Positions 36,546 to 47,125 of a stretch of DNA of 64,000 nucleotides are shown piece after piece (positions within the stretch are counted from its first letter, which is position 1; the number at the start of each line of letters is the position of its first letter). The translations under genes and the position numbers were made by a program. This DNA is from Chrysemys picta bellii (taxonomy: Eukaryota; Chordata; Testudines; Emydidae), in assembly GCF_011386835.1 (NCBI RefSeq), contig NC_088797.1, positions 96,048,264 to 96,112,263 of the forward strand, read 5' to 3'. The notes under the pieces were generated by a model, which did no database searches, was not told the origin of the DNA, and saw only the letters and a list, made by a program, of their open reading frames with translations.

Positions 36546-36835
36546 CAGCTCTCTGAAGATTCACCTAGGGTTTCATGTATAACTTTTGAAACCCTACACA
36601 GAAAACCCTTTTCCTCACAGGACCCAGAGACCTCCTGCACCAGTACAGGTACAGGACCAGGTGATTCACAAAATCCTGGATTCTAAACATAAACGTGGCA
36701 GGCTCTGGTATCTTGTTGACTGGGAGAGGTATGGTCCTGAGGAGTGCACTTGGGTACCTGTGGAAAAGATACATGCCCTGCCACAAGCATTCCAGAGGAA
36801 TCACCCTGAAAAACCTGGCTCCATGTCACCCTGAG
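36545..36835 (+). pseudogene. Sushi-like integrase C-terminus with chromodomain
   Basis: An open stretch carries PVQVQDQVIHKILDSKHKRG and LWYLVDWERYGPEECTWVP, a typical chromodomain: aromatic residues in YLVDWERYG and TWVP. Chromodomains of chromoviruses bind histone tails and steer integration. The catalytic part of integrase is missing upstream, lost by an internal deletion at about 36545. Stop at 36832-36834, about 25 bases before the 3' LTR. Confidence 0.83.
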
Positions 36836-36858
36836 GGCACCGCTTGCAGAGGGGGTGA

Positions 36859-37298
36859 TGTAAGGAACCTCAGGTCTTGAACACTGGTCCCCAAGGCTCT
36901 TCAGCACTAGTAAGTTCCAACCTGCCAAGCCAGTGACCGGCTTACAGTTGCCAGAACAGGAGCTGAAGTCTGACACAGGACTCCAGTCCTGGAATCCGAC
37001 TTGCAGAATGCTGGGGGTCCTGATTGGTTCGCAGCTTCTATTTAAATCCAGCACAGGAACAGGAAGTTGTCAATGCAACTGGGTTCTCTCTGCCTAGGCC
37101 TGCTTCCCTTGCAATACCTGATCCTACTGTCTGCTGCTGATCTCCTGGTGTCATGACCCTGCCTACCTCCTGACATCTGACTCTTGGTTTTGCCCTCTGA
37201 TCTGCCTCACACTCTGACCTCCTGGTATCTGACCCGGCCTGATTCCTGACCCCCTGTTCTGACCACTAGGTCTGACCACCCGTGCTCTGATCATGACA
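36859..37298 (+). repeat. 3' LTR of the Sushi-like element
   Basis: Starts TGTAAGGAAC and ends ATGACA. A TATA-like ctatttaaatcc lies at about 37038. It aligns with the 5' LTR with many substitutions and short indels, so the insertion is old. Confidence 0.8.
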
Positions 37299-37303
37299 TC
37301 CTT

Positions 37304-37712
37304 TTTATAAATAGACAAACAAAAACTCACAGGAATGTTATGAGGCATAATCCAACTCTATTTCAAGATGGAGCATTTCAGATGTCATCAACAAAGTGAC
37401 ATAGCAGAATTAAATCTGATTGCAAAGTTACCCATAGAGTAACAACTGAGCTTAATCATGGATGAGAACTACCTCTGAAAAAGCAAGGACTGATCTGCAA
37501 ACAAACACAATCATTTTGTTCCGTTCAGCTGAGTACCTTCCCACTCCTCACTGTCTCCCTGAATCTCCAGTAGCCCCTGACTGCCCCTGCAATGATCTTC
37601 CAACGGGACTGTATTCCAAGACTGTACTAATGCTGCCATCTTTTTGGATGCTACGCATGTAACTCCTTCCAGAAATCAAATCATTATTGTTCAATGCTAA
37701 TTCCAAGCAGCA
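37304..37712. other. Spacer between two LTR retrotransposons
   Basis: No repeat terminus or coding signal is seen. Confidence 0.5.
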
Positions 37713-38554
37713 TGTGACAGAATGTACCAGCCCTGCACTGGGCTACTAGGGGCGGAACAAACATTGTGGGCCCAGGAGGCCACACCCCCTCTTCCCTGCT
37801 GCACATGCTCCAACTGGAGAACTCAGATAAAAGGAGGCAGCCCAGGCCAGTCGGGGCTGGGGAGGGGTGGGAGGAGGATGAAGGAGGAAGGGAGCACACT
37901 GCTGGCTCCTGCAGAGGTATCTGCAGTACCCCTGGCAGTAAAGCCTGGGGACCTGGACTACCCGCTGGCTGCGGAGACCGTCATGGAAGCCGAGCTGCCA
38001 TCTGCTGAGGAAGCTTTGCCTGAACTACACCCCATCCCAGAGAGACGTGAGGCCTATAGACTGATTGTTCGCTTGCCTTGCCCCGCCCCGCCCAGTGGCT
38101 GCAGCCTATTTGCTGCTTCGCCCTAACCATGGGGCTAATTCCCCAGACTGTTTGATTGTTTGCTGCCCCAGTCAGGAGGCTGCAGGGCTATAGGCTGCTT
38201 GTTTATTTTGCTCCATCCAGGGGCTGCAGCCCGCTTGTTCTTTGTCCTGGCCAGGGGGCTGCAGATCTACAGACTGTCACTTACCTCACCTTGCCCTGGG
38301 GCTGTAGCCTGATTGCTGCTAATAACTATTGCCTGCCCCACCAGGAGGCTGTGGGGCCACAGATGGTTTGGTGGTTTTGCCACTCAGAATACACAGATTA
38401 CCCGTTTAGGTGACCCTGTCCAGGGGCCGGGTCACACTTAGCAGAAATCACCCGCTTAGCGGGGAATTCTGACGACCGAGTGGTGGAGCGGGCCACCCCC
38501 ATACTGGACTGACGGGGGTGCCCCAGCCCGACCAGCAAGGCCCCGCCTGTCACA
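37713..38554 (+). repeat. 5' LTR of the Gmr1-like element
   Basis: Starts TGTGACAGAATG and ends CTGTCACA. A TATA-like agataaaagg lies at about 37826. The interior 38080-38370 has imperfect units of about 60 bases marked by ggggctgcag-type words. A probable primer-binding site (tggtggagaatgtggg) begins at about 38557. Confidence 0.8.
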
Positions 38555-38663
38555 CATGGTGGAGAATGTGGGCAGCGGTCAGGTCCTGATAAGAAGACTA
38601 ATCTGAGGAGAGCTACATGTGAGAATCCCACGGACAACACGGTCATAGACAAGATATTAAAAT

Positions 38664-39405
38664 GGATGCTAGAAAGCCAACAGCAGCAGGCTACCCAGCA
38701 ACAACAAGCCCAGCTACTACAGCAAATGGCCGCCCAACAACAACAACAAATGTCCCAACACCAAGAGCAGCAGCAGCTAATTAGGGAGCTAGCCGCACCA
38801 CACCAATCCCAGCAAGAATGGCTAGTTCAGCAGATGGTGGCACTCCTGCAGCCACAGGGACCACCCAGACCTGTCGGGGTGAGCCAAGACTTGGAGAACA
38901 CCCTTACTGGGTTACTGGTCAGGCTGGCCAAAATGGGACCCGGGGATGACCCTGAGGCCTCCTTGGTCATGTTCGAACGGGTTGCCACGGCGGCCCGCTG
39001 GCCTCCAGAACACTGGGCTACTCTAGTGGCCCCATAGCTAACTGGACCCACACAGACTGCCTACCAGAACTTAGACCCTACAGAAGCCCTTGACTACGCC
39101 AAAGTGAAGGCTGCCATCTTAGACCAAACCAGGGTTAGCCCCGAAACATTCCATCAGCGATTTCGATGGGAGAGGTATTCCCCAGGAGCATGACCTAAGG
39201 CAGTGGTTCAGCAACTCCGGGATTACTGCTGGAGGTGGTGGGAATCCAAGAAGTTGGCACTCAAGTGGCAGAAGCTATCGTACTGGAGCAGTTTACACCG
39301 ATCCTCCCCTGAGGGGGGAAGGAATGGGTTCGCCGACACCGGCCAAGGCCTCTCGCTGAGACGGTGTCCTTGATGGAAGATTACTTGGCTGCAGAAGGGC
39401 CCTGA
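38664..39405 (+). pseudogene. Gmr1-like gag with SCAN-like segment
   Basis: A Gln-rich coiled-coil-like start (MLESQQQQ) leads into LLVRLAKMGPGDDPEASLVMFERVA and, past a stop at 39035, FHQRFRWERYSPGA and VVQQLRDYC. In another frame VLEQFTPILP, KEWVRRHRP and ETVSLMEDYL follow. These are the recognisable helix words of the SCAN domain, known to derive from gag of Gmr1-like elements. SCAN mediates dimerisation in zinc-finger proteins; here it is the capsid C-terminal part. In-frame TGA at about 39191 and 39308 are candidate CpG-decayed Arg codons. Confidence 0.78.
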
Positions 39406-39599
39406 CCTAAACCAAGGAGCCCCAGGGACTGCAGAAGGGGCCCAAGTGAAAAAACTGCCCAAACCAGAGGAAGAAGGACCTCAGAGTAGGCTGGGGCCGC
39501 GAGGGTCAACTTCCCACCCAGGAGTTATGCAGAGACTTAGCGGGTGACCCTGCAAGGAAGAGATCCCTATCTGAGGGGTCTGTGCCAACACTGCTGAAC

Positions 39600-39905
39600 T
39601 CAGAAGGAGATGCATTGAAAGGTCAATGTTATGAGTGCGGCCAGGAGGGACACTTCAAACGTGACTGCCCTTTCATGGACTGTAATTATGGCCAGGTCTG
39701 GGTAGCAGGTTCTCAGGCCCGGCAAAGAAGCTCACTGAAACTGATAGTCCCTATGTAGGTCAATGGCACCCTAGTAGCCAATCTTATTGACTCAGGTTGC
39801 AGCCAAACCCTTGTACGGGCTGATCTGGTGAAGTCACTAGATCGGACAGAGGCCTCTATATACCTCCAGTGCATCCACAGGAATGTACAACCCTAACCCG
39901 CCACC
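39600..39905 (+). pseudogene. Gmr1-like zinc knuckle and protease
   Basis: The knuckle C-x2-C-x4-H-x4-C is at about 39625-39667 (CYECGQEGHFKRDC). About 30 codons later comes VANLIDSGCSQTLVRADLV (about 39775-39832), an aspartic protease with Asp-Ser-Gly intact. A stop between them (about 39754) and later frame changes break the reading. Confidence 0.78.
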
Positions 39906-40189
39906 AAGGTGAAACTGAAGGTGGACGGGCGTGATGAGACATGCTGGGTTGGCCTGGCTAAAAAACTAGCGTACCCTGCAGTTCTCGGTCATGGCTGGTG
40001 CTGGTTTGGGGAGGTCATGTGAGAATGGGGAACTGGCCACTGGTGGAAACAAAGCAAAGACCATGGGCAAGGGGACTCTTGGGCCCGCAGGAGGAAGAGG
40101 GACAGGATGAGAGACACCTGGACCTCTCTAAGGACCCTGGATCACATCCTATGGGAGGGGTGACACTGGAAGCAGAGCGTGAATGACTG

Positions 40190-41495
40190 GTGACTGACGG
40201 GGACTTCCTGAGAGAGCAAAGGGAGGATCCCACCCTGAGTAGTATATGGGATCAATTGACCCCAATCGAGGTGGAAGGGGATGCCAACCCATGGCCACCC
40301 CAAGGGCCCCACTTTGAGGTCCAGAATGAATGCCTATACTGGATGACCAAGGTCCCACAAACCCAAGAAATGATCCAACAACTGCTGGTGCTACATAAAT
40401 TCCGGTGGGACTTGCTGCAGCTGGCACACTTGGTGCCCTGGGACGGACACCTGGGGTGAGAGAAGACCCTACGCCAGGTGGCCCTTAGGCTTTTCTGGCC
40501 CGGAATCCATAAGGAAGTAAGTGACTTTTATGCTTCCTGCCTGGAGTGTCAACGCGCCAGTCCCAAAGGTATACCCAAGGCGCCCTTGATCCCCCTCCCA
40601 GTGGTAGGAGTGCCATTTGAGAGGATAGGTATGGCCCTAATCAGGTCCTTAAAGAAGAGTAGTTCTGGGTTCTGCTACTTATTGATGGTGGTAGACTATT
40701 CAACCCGATACCCCGAGGCTGTCCCCTTGTGTTCAACGAAGGCCGCTGCCATAGCAAAGAAACTCTTAGAAATGTTTGCCCGAGTTGGGATATCAAAAGA
40801 GATTCTGACAGACCAGGGCGCCAACTTTTCATCCTGCCTAATAGCAGAGCCATGCAAGCTACTAAACTCGGGGCCCTGAAGATTTCCGTCTACCATCCCC
40901 AGACCGATGGCTTAGTTGAGAGATTTAACAGGACCTTGAAATCAATGCTCCATAAATTTGTAGAGGATGATCCACGGCATTGGGATAAACTGTTACCTGC
41001 CTGGGCTGTTCGCTATATGGGAGGTACCACAAGCATCCATGGGTTTCTCCCCATTTGAACTGTTGTATGAAAGCAACCCAGAGGGATCCTGGACCTCCTT
41101 CGTGAGATCTGGGAGGAAAAAGAGTCCCAGGTTACCGGGTCCGTTCCATATATATTACAATTGTGAGAGCACCTTAAGAGGCTCGGGGGATTTGCCCGCG
41201 AGAACCTAATGAAAGCACAGCAGACGCAGGAGCAGAGGTACAACCAAGGCACCCGTCTATGGACCTTCGAACCTGGTGATTGTGACTTGTTTCTACTCTC
41301 ATCATCTGAGTCCAAACTGTTAGCCAAATGGTAAGGACTGTTTGAAATAGTCCGAAGGGTGGGACCAGTAGATTATGAGGTCTGGTTGCCTGGACAGCAT
41401 CGTGAGACCCAGGTGTACCATGTCAAAATCCTAGAGGCATGGAAAGCCCAGAAGGGCATGCTAATTGCTACTTACCCAACTGACCCTGAATTTTG
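40190..41495 (+). pseudogene. Gmr1-like integrase
   Basis: The zinc-binding part shows LAHLVPWDGHLG, a TGA stop at 40457-40459, then FWPGIHKEVSDFYASCLECQ (HHCC). The catalytic core shows GMALIRSLKKSS, where the first catalytic Asp of the family motif reads Ala, then VVDYSTRYPEAVPL and ILTDQGANFSS (second Asp intact). The C-terminal GPF-like module (VGPVDYEVWLPG, VYHVKILEAW) is at about 41340-41450. Integrase inserts cDNA into host DNA. The stop, the missing Asp and frame changes near 40830 and 41055 make it inactive. Confidence 0.83.
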
Positions 41496-41499
41496 AGCC

Positions 41500-42440
41500 C
41501 CCCAATGCAACAACGATTGCAGGAGCTCACTGAAGAACAACAGCAACAACAAAAACTGACCCAGTCTTTCTCAACCGTTCTATCGCCCCGTCCCGAACAG
41601 ACAAAGATGGTGTATCATCACATAGCCACCAACCCAAGACAGAAGGTGCAGGATCATCACCGACTGTTGCCCCGGAAGATGTGGGGGATCAAAAAGGAGG
41701 AACTTGAGGCGATACCAGCTTTGGGGGTCATGGAGAAATCCCGTAGTGAGTGGAGGCGTCCTATCATCCTTGTTCCCAAGCCAGATGGGTCCACGAGGTT
41801 CTGCATAGATTTTCGGAAAGTAAATGTAATTTCCAGGCTTGATGCAGGTGGGTAGATGAGTTATGGAACGGTTGGGGAATGCCAAGTTTATATCTACACT
41901 CGATCTCACAAAAGGATACTGGCAAATTCCCCTGACTCCGCCATCCCGGGGGAAGACAGTCTTCACCACATCATTTGGCCTCTTCAAATTTACAACCACG
42001 CCATTTGGGCTACATGGGGCCACTGCGACCTTTCAGAGGGTTATGGATCAGTTACTGTGGCCACACGAGCAATACGCGGCCACCTATATTGATGATATAG
42101 TGATATACAGTACCAACTGGGAGGACCATCTTAGACACCTCACCACTGTGCTGCAAGCCCTTGGAGAAGCCGGATTGATGGCCAAGCCCTCCAAGTGTCA
42201 CGTAGGGCAAAAGGAGGTAACATATCTGGGGTACATAGTGGGGTGGGAGCAGCTGTGCCCACTCATGGATAAGGTCCAAGCCCTGAAGGACTGTCCAACC
42301 CCCACGACCGCAAGTGAGGCAGTTTCTAGGCCTGGCCGGCTACTACAGATGCTCTGTTCTGGAGTTTGCCACATTAGCTGCACCCCTAACAGACCTGACG
42401 AAAAATTCCCAATCCAAGAGGGTCCAGTGGTCCCGGGACT
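41500..42440 (+). pseudogene. Gmr1-like reverse transcriptase
   Basis: RT motifs: GVMEKSRSEWRRPIILVPK, DGSTRFCIDFRKVN, then after a frameshift at about 41840-41860, KFISTLDLTKGYWQIPL (first Asp), FTTTPFGLHGATATFQRVMD and YIDDIVIYS (catalytic box intact, about 42086-42112), followed by VTYLGYIVG. It lies downstream of integrase, the reversed order relative to other Ty3/gypsy elements. Another frame change follows at about 42310. Confidence 0.87.
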
Positions 42441-42449
42441 GCGAGTACG

Positions 42450-42671
42450 CTTTCCAGGCCTTGAAGGTGGGTTAAGTCAGGAGCCAGTCCTTTTTCACAC
42501 AGATTTTGCAAAAAGGTTTATACTCCAGACCGATGCTTCAGAGGTAGGCCTGGGAACTGTCCTATCACCAGATCATGATGGAGAGGAACACCCGGTGCTT
42601 TACCTGAGTAAGAAGTTATTCCTTCGCGAGACTAGGTACTCAACAATTGAGAAAGAGGCACTGGCTGTGAA
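42450..42671 (+). pseudogene. Gmr1-like RNase H, left part
   Basis: Reads FILQTDASEVGLGTVLSP (first Asp) and RYSTIEKEALAV (Glu). The homology stops where CR1 sequence starts at about 42672. Confidence 0.82.
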
Positions 42672-43996
42672 TCATAGAATCATAGACTTTAAGGTCAGAA
42701 GGGACCATTATGATCGTCTAGTCTGACGTCCTGCACAATGCAGGCCACAGAATCTCACCCACCCACTCCTGTATCAAACCTGTGTCTGAGCCATTGAAGT
42801 CCTCAAATCATGGTTTAAAGACTTTAAGATGCAGAGAATCTTCCAGCAAGTGACCCGTGCCCCACAATGCAGAGGCAGGCGAAAAAACCCCCCGGGCCTC
42901 TGCCAATCTGCCCTGGAGGAAAATTCCTTCCCGACCCCAAATATGGCGATCAGCTAAACCCTGAGCATGTGGGCAAGACTCACAAGCCAGACACCCAGGA
43001 AAGAATTCTCTGTAGTAACTCAGATCCCACCCCATCCAACATACCATCACAAGCCATTGGGCATATTTACAGCTAATAGTCAAAGACCAATTAATTGCCA
43101 AAATTAGGCTATCCCATTATACCCAAAATTAGGCTATCCCATTATAAACTTATCAAGCTTAGTCTTGAAGCCAGATATGTCTTTTGCCCCCACTACTCCC
43201 CTTGGAAGGCTGTTCCAGAACTTCACTCCTCTGATGGTTAGAAACCTTCGTCTAATTTCAAGTCTAAACTTCCTGATGGCCAGTTTATATCCATTTGTTC
43301 TTATGTCCACATTGGTACTGAGCTTAAATAATTCCTCTCCCTCCTTGGTCTTTATTCCTCTGATATATTTGTAGAGTAGAATCATATCTCCCTTCAGCCT
43401 TCTTTTGGTTAGGCTAAACAAGCCAAGCTCTTTGAGTCTCCTTTAATAAGACAGGTTTTCCATTCCTCAGATCATCCTAGTAGCCCTTCTCTGTACCTGT
43501 TCCAGTTTGAATTCATCCTTCTTAAACATGGGAGACCAGAACTGCACACAGTATTCCAGATGAGGTCTCACCAGTGCCTTGTATAACGGTACTAACACCT
43601 CCTTATCTCTACTGGAAATACCTCGCCTGATGCATCCCAAGACCACATTAGCTTTTTTCACGGCCATATCACATTGGCGGCTCATAGTCATCCTGTGATC
43701 AACCAATACTCCGAGGTCCTCTTCCTCCTCTGTTACTTCCAACTGATGCGTCCCCAGCTTATAATAATAATTCTTGTTATTAATCCCTAAAAGCATGACC
43801 TTGCACTTTTCACTATTAAAGTTCATCCTATTACTATTACTCCAGTTTACAAGGTCATCCAGATCTTCTTGTATGATATCCGGGTCCTTCTCTGTATTGG
43901 CAATACCTCCCAGCTTTGTGTCATCCGCAAACTTTATTAGGACATTCCCACTTTTTGTGCCAAGTAATAAAACGATTAAATAAGATTGGTCCCAAA
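42672..43996 (-). mobile_element. CR1 LINE inserted in Gmr1-like RNase H
   Basis: The minus-strand copy ends at 42672 with two units of the CR1 terminal octamer (attctatg type). Its 3' UTR spans 42690-43130, and the end of ORF2 is at 43134-43826. The 5' end is near 43996, after ...ataagattggtcccaaaa. No target duplication is seen, as usual for CR1. A few host-element codons between the flanking RNase H words are missing. Confidence 0.87.
43134..43826 (-). pseudogene. CR1 ORF2 C-terminal region
   Basis: Two open stretches on the minus strand form the end of the RT protein. 43826-43467 has EEEEDLGVLVDHRMTMSRQC, GCIRRGISSRDKEVLVPLYK and LEYCVQFWSP; after a break at about 43440, 43421-43134 has LYKYIRGI, FRLEIRRRFLTIRGVKFWNS and FKTKLDKF. 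This order is the conserved C-terminal part of CR1 RT. The endonuclease and catalytic RT domains are absent, a 5' truncation. Confidence 0.85.
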
Positions 43997-44245
43997 AGCA
44001 CTACGATACTACCTGCTTGGGAACCACTTCCAGCTCATCACAGATCACGCACCCCTCCGATGGTTCCATTTTATGAAAGACACTAATGCCAGGATTATGA
44101 GATAATACCTTGCCCTCCAACCCTACAATGTTGAGGTACTTCACCGCCCGGGCCGAACCCATGCAAATGTGGGCTTCTTTTCCCAGGTAATGGGGGAAGA
44201 GAGTGAGGGGGACCACCATCCGGTCCAGACTTGAGGGGGAGGGTG
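43997..44245 (+). pseudogene. Gmr1-like RNase H, right part
   Basis: It resumes with ALRYYLLGNHFQLITDHAPLRW (Asp in TDHAPL), then the RIMR and THANVGF words. A purine tract (cttgagggggaggg) at about 44230-44243 precedes the 3' LTR. Confidence 0.8.
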
Positions 44246-44390
44246 TGTGACGGGGTGTACCAGCCCTGCACTGTGCTGCCAGAGGCAGACCAATCATTGT
44301 AGGCCCAGGAGGCCACACCCCCTCTTCCCTGCTGCACATGCTCCAAGTGAAGAACTCAGATAAAAGGAAGCAGCCCAGGCCAGTTTGGGG
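44246..44390 (+). repeat. 3' LTR of the Gmr1-like element, truncated
   Basis: It starts TGTGACGGGG and matches the first about 145 bases of the 5' LTR, including gataaaagga. The match ends in a run of at least twelve G. Confidence 0.78.
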
Positions 44391-45299
44391 GGGGGGGGAG
44401 GGGGAAGGGGGAAAGCTGGAAGAAGGTTATCAGGGAATGGAAGCAAAATAAGGTAAAGGGAAGAAAATAACCCATATGTGGGGGAGGGGATGTTGTGGAT
44501 GGAAAACCATATTAAATGAGCTCAGAGAAAAGTAGACAGAAGCTGGAGTGAGGGGGAAATGCAAACTTGAAGGGAAACAGTCACCACAAAACTAGTTGAG
44601 GGGAAAGAGATGAGGAGGGTGGAGTTAAATATAAACAGCAGCGCTTTAAAGTGTGACAGATTTTTTTAGGAAGCATAGAGAACAAGAGGGAAAGGAAAAG
44701 AGAGAGGAAAAAAAACAGGCGTGCTAACAAACGGTGACCTGAATCCGTTGTCGGCAGTGAGTGTTTGTGAGTGGGGGGGTTGGAGTAGAATGCAGTGTCC
44801 TTTCTAGGCAGATTTGGTCTAGCATAGCATTGCAGCAGCATAGTAGCTAAGGGATTTGGACTAGATCCAGTTACTGTAAATAGGCAACAATCTGATATGA
44901 GCAGGAGCTCATTTTATATCTAAGGTTTCATGAGCTCAGCAACTTTCTCTATGATATGAGCTAAGAGTTCCCACCTCCAGAAAATAATCCAGCCGGTGAC
45001 CCTATATAATCTATGATGCCTGTGCAATATATTTGGCTTTGCAGGGAGATGAGTCAGTAACTGATGGGGAAACTGAAGAGCTTGCCTAGTAGGTGATGAC
45101 TTTAATATTTAGAGTCCCATCATTTGACTTGGAAAGCTTGAGGTAAAACTGAGAACTGATTTTTCTCTCTCATGAATACAGCAATACTCCTAGCAACCTG
45201 TTTTGCAGCAATTGTGTAAAAAAAGATTTAAATAATTAATATTGTAGTACTATGTAGACTGTGGTAATGCTGACAGTGTGCTAAGCACTTTCCAAACAT
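44391..45299. other. Purine-rich spacer
   Basis: A G/A-rich tract runs to about 44720; no repeat ends are recognised. Confidence 0.4.
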
Positions 45300-45655
45300 A
45301 CAGGAGTTTGGGTGTGGGAGAGGGTTCTGGGGTGCGAGCTCCGGGTGGTGCTTACCTCAGGCAGCTTCCAGAAGTGACCGGCATTTCTCTCCGGCTCCTA
45401 GGCGGAGGTGCGGCCAGGCGGTTCTTTGCGCTTCCCCCATTCCTGGACAATGGGCACTGCAGCACTGGTGCTTGGGGTGGGAGCAGCATGTGGAGCCCCT
45501 ATGGCCGCACCTCTGCCTAGGAACTGGAGGGAAATGCCGGTCGCTTCCAGGAGCTGCACAGAGCCAGGACAGGCAGGGAGCCTGCCTTAGCCTGGCTGCG
45601 CCACCAACTGGACTTTTAATGGCCCAGTCAGCGAGGGTCAGACCCTCAGAACTTG
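45300..45655. mobile_element. GC-rich MITE-like fragment
   Basis: Inverted words face each other around 45390-45530 (ctcctaggcggaggtgcggcc and ggccgcacctctgcctagg). The right end reads ggacttttaatggcccagtc. It resembles a turtle DNA transposon as I remember it; the termini are not resolved. Confidence 0.45.
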
Positions 45656-47123
45656 GCTGAACAGTGTCTGTGTAAGATAGTCATGCTGCTGTGACTAAAC
45701 GGAAACTCGGGCCCTATAGGGTGTAGATAGCAGTAGTAGCTTCTGCCAGGCAAGCTGGAGAGAAGCATAGGGTTGGCTTTTTAGCAATGGAAGCTGTGTG
45801 ATGTCTTTTGTTACCTGGAAGCCTCTTACACAAATATAAAATGGAATGGTAAGGATTAAGTATGCTTTTAAATCATCAAATAGCACTTAGTGAATGTGCA
45901 CTAACTACCTAAGAATTAATAACTGAGGGCCAAATATTCAAACAGTGAAGCTGACTTGTGCCTGCATAAGGTACATAGGAACACGTACATTCACATGCAG
46001 GTGAAATTATCCATTTGAATAAGCAATTCCAACTTTACACACAAATAATGATTTTGCATGTGCAAATGCCAGTGTATACAACGAAGAAGTGCATGTGGCA
46101 GTACTTGCACATGCAAACTCCACATTTTTGTGTTCAGTTGAATACTTGTACCCACATTTGTGTGTGTGTGTGTTTGTACACACCTGCAAACACAAGTCAG
46201 CCACTATGGTTTGAATATTTTGGAAAATGGACACAAATCAGAAAATGTGTTAAGAACTAGGCATTTAGGGTGAATTTAGCAAAAAGGTAATTTATGATGT
46301 TTCTGAATGTTCTAATTTCTGTACATTGTCCAGTGGCAAAACATCAGTTCAGCCAGTGGTTACAGCTCTGTAGATTAGCATCCTGCTCACAAGCTCCAAT
46401 CTGGCTATACAGAGAAAAGGTAAGTCAAAAACCCAGTGAAAATAACAAAAAGCAGAAGAAGTTGTTAATGCAAGTACAGGTCTGAGAAACAACAAAATTG
46501 AAATTAACCAGGCAAATTCCAATTTCTGGATTCAAACAAAATGAATAAAAAGAAGCAAAAACAAAATGCAAGTGTGTAAAAGTAATTATCAGAGTTGTCT
46601 AATGACGTAATATTACTCAAGAGTGCTGTGTGCATTTGCATTTAGTATATGAACATTTGGCTTGTCAGTGATTCCTACTTACTTGTTGGAATGTGACGTT
46701 CTAACAATATTCTCTTTTTTGGGAGATTTTTCTACAAAGCCTATGCTCCCTTCAGGATTCTGATAATTTATTTCATTATAAACTGTTGATGATGGAATGT
46801 CTTGCTGATTTAGCCCTTTATTTGGCAAGCAGCCTGCCCTGTATTTCTTTAATTTAGGAAGGAAGGAAGGAAGGAAGGAAGGAAGGAAAAACACAGGGCT
46901 CTCTGAGTCACATACTACAGAAAGGTCATTTCTAAAACCTTTTCTGATTTAACTTCTTCAACCTTTGCCATTATACAGCTTCTGTTTTCCTGATAATAGA
47001 GGACTCTCACTGGTGAGGAGAAAGCAGCTTCTGAAATACAGGTGACAAGAGCTCTTTAAGAACTACCATTGCAGCGCTCTATACCAAATAATGGCATATG
47101 ATATTGTACACTCGCTACTGAAT
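45656..47123. other. Spacer with simple repeats
   Basis: A (TG)n run lies at about 46157-46173 and a (GGAA)n run at 46857-46888. Nothing else is recognised. Confidence 0.6.
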
Positions 47124-47125
47124 TA

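Larger units (their letters stand above)
33298..37298 (+). mobile_element. Sushi-like Ty3/gypsy chromovirus, defective
   Basis: Two similar LTRs (33298-33694 and 36859-37298) flank gag with a CCHC knuckle, protease, RT, partial RNase H and a C-terminal chromodomain. The flanks give an imperfect 5-bp duplication (TCCTG and TCCTT). A purine tract (cagagggggtga) precedes the 3' LTR. The integrase core is absent, gag is split by a hAT element, and the protease active site is altered. The gag words EEIKDEL and LDALIDLVIHIDNRLQ and the chromodomain fit the Sushi group, the lineage related to domesticated PEG10/RTL genes of mammals. Confidence 0.85.
37713..44390 (+). mobile_element. Gmr1-like Ty3/gypsy element, interrupted by CR1
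   Basis: A 5' LTR (37713-38554), a gag with a SCAN-like segment, zinc knuckle, protease, integrase, RT, RNase H and a truncated 3' LTR (44246-~44390) occur in that order. Integrase before RT is the diagnostic order of the Gmr1-like group, the reverse of other Ty3/gypsy elements. A CR1 (about 42672-43996, minus strand) splits RNase H. Several stops and an altered integrase residue show it is dead. Confidence 0.85.

Noticed and set aside
46857..46888. Possible regulatory GGAA cluster
   Set aside because: A plain tetranucleotide microsatellite; no promoter nearby.
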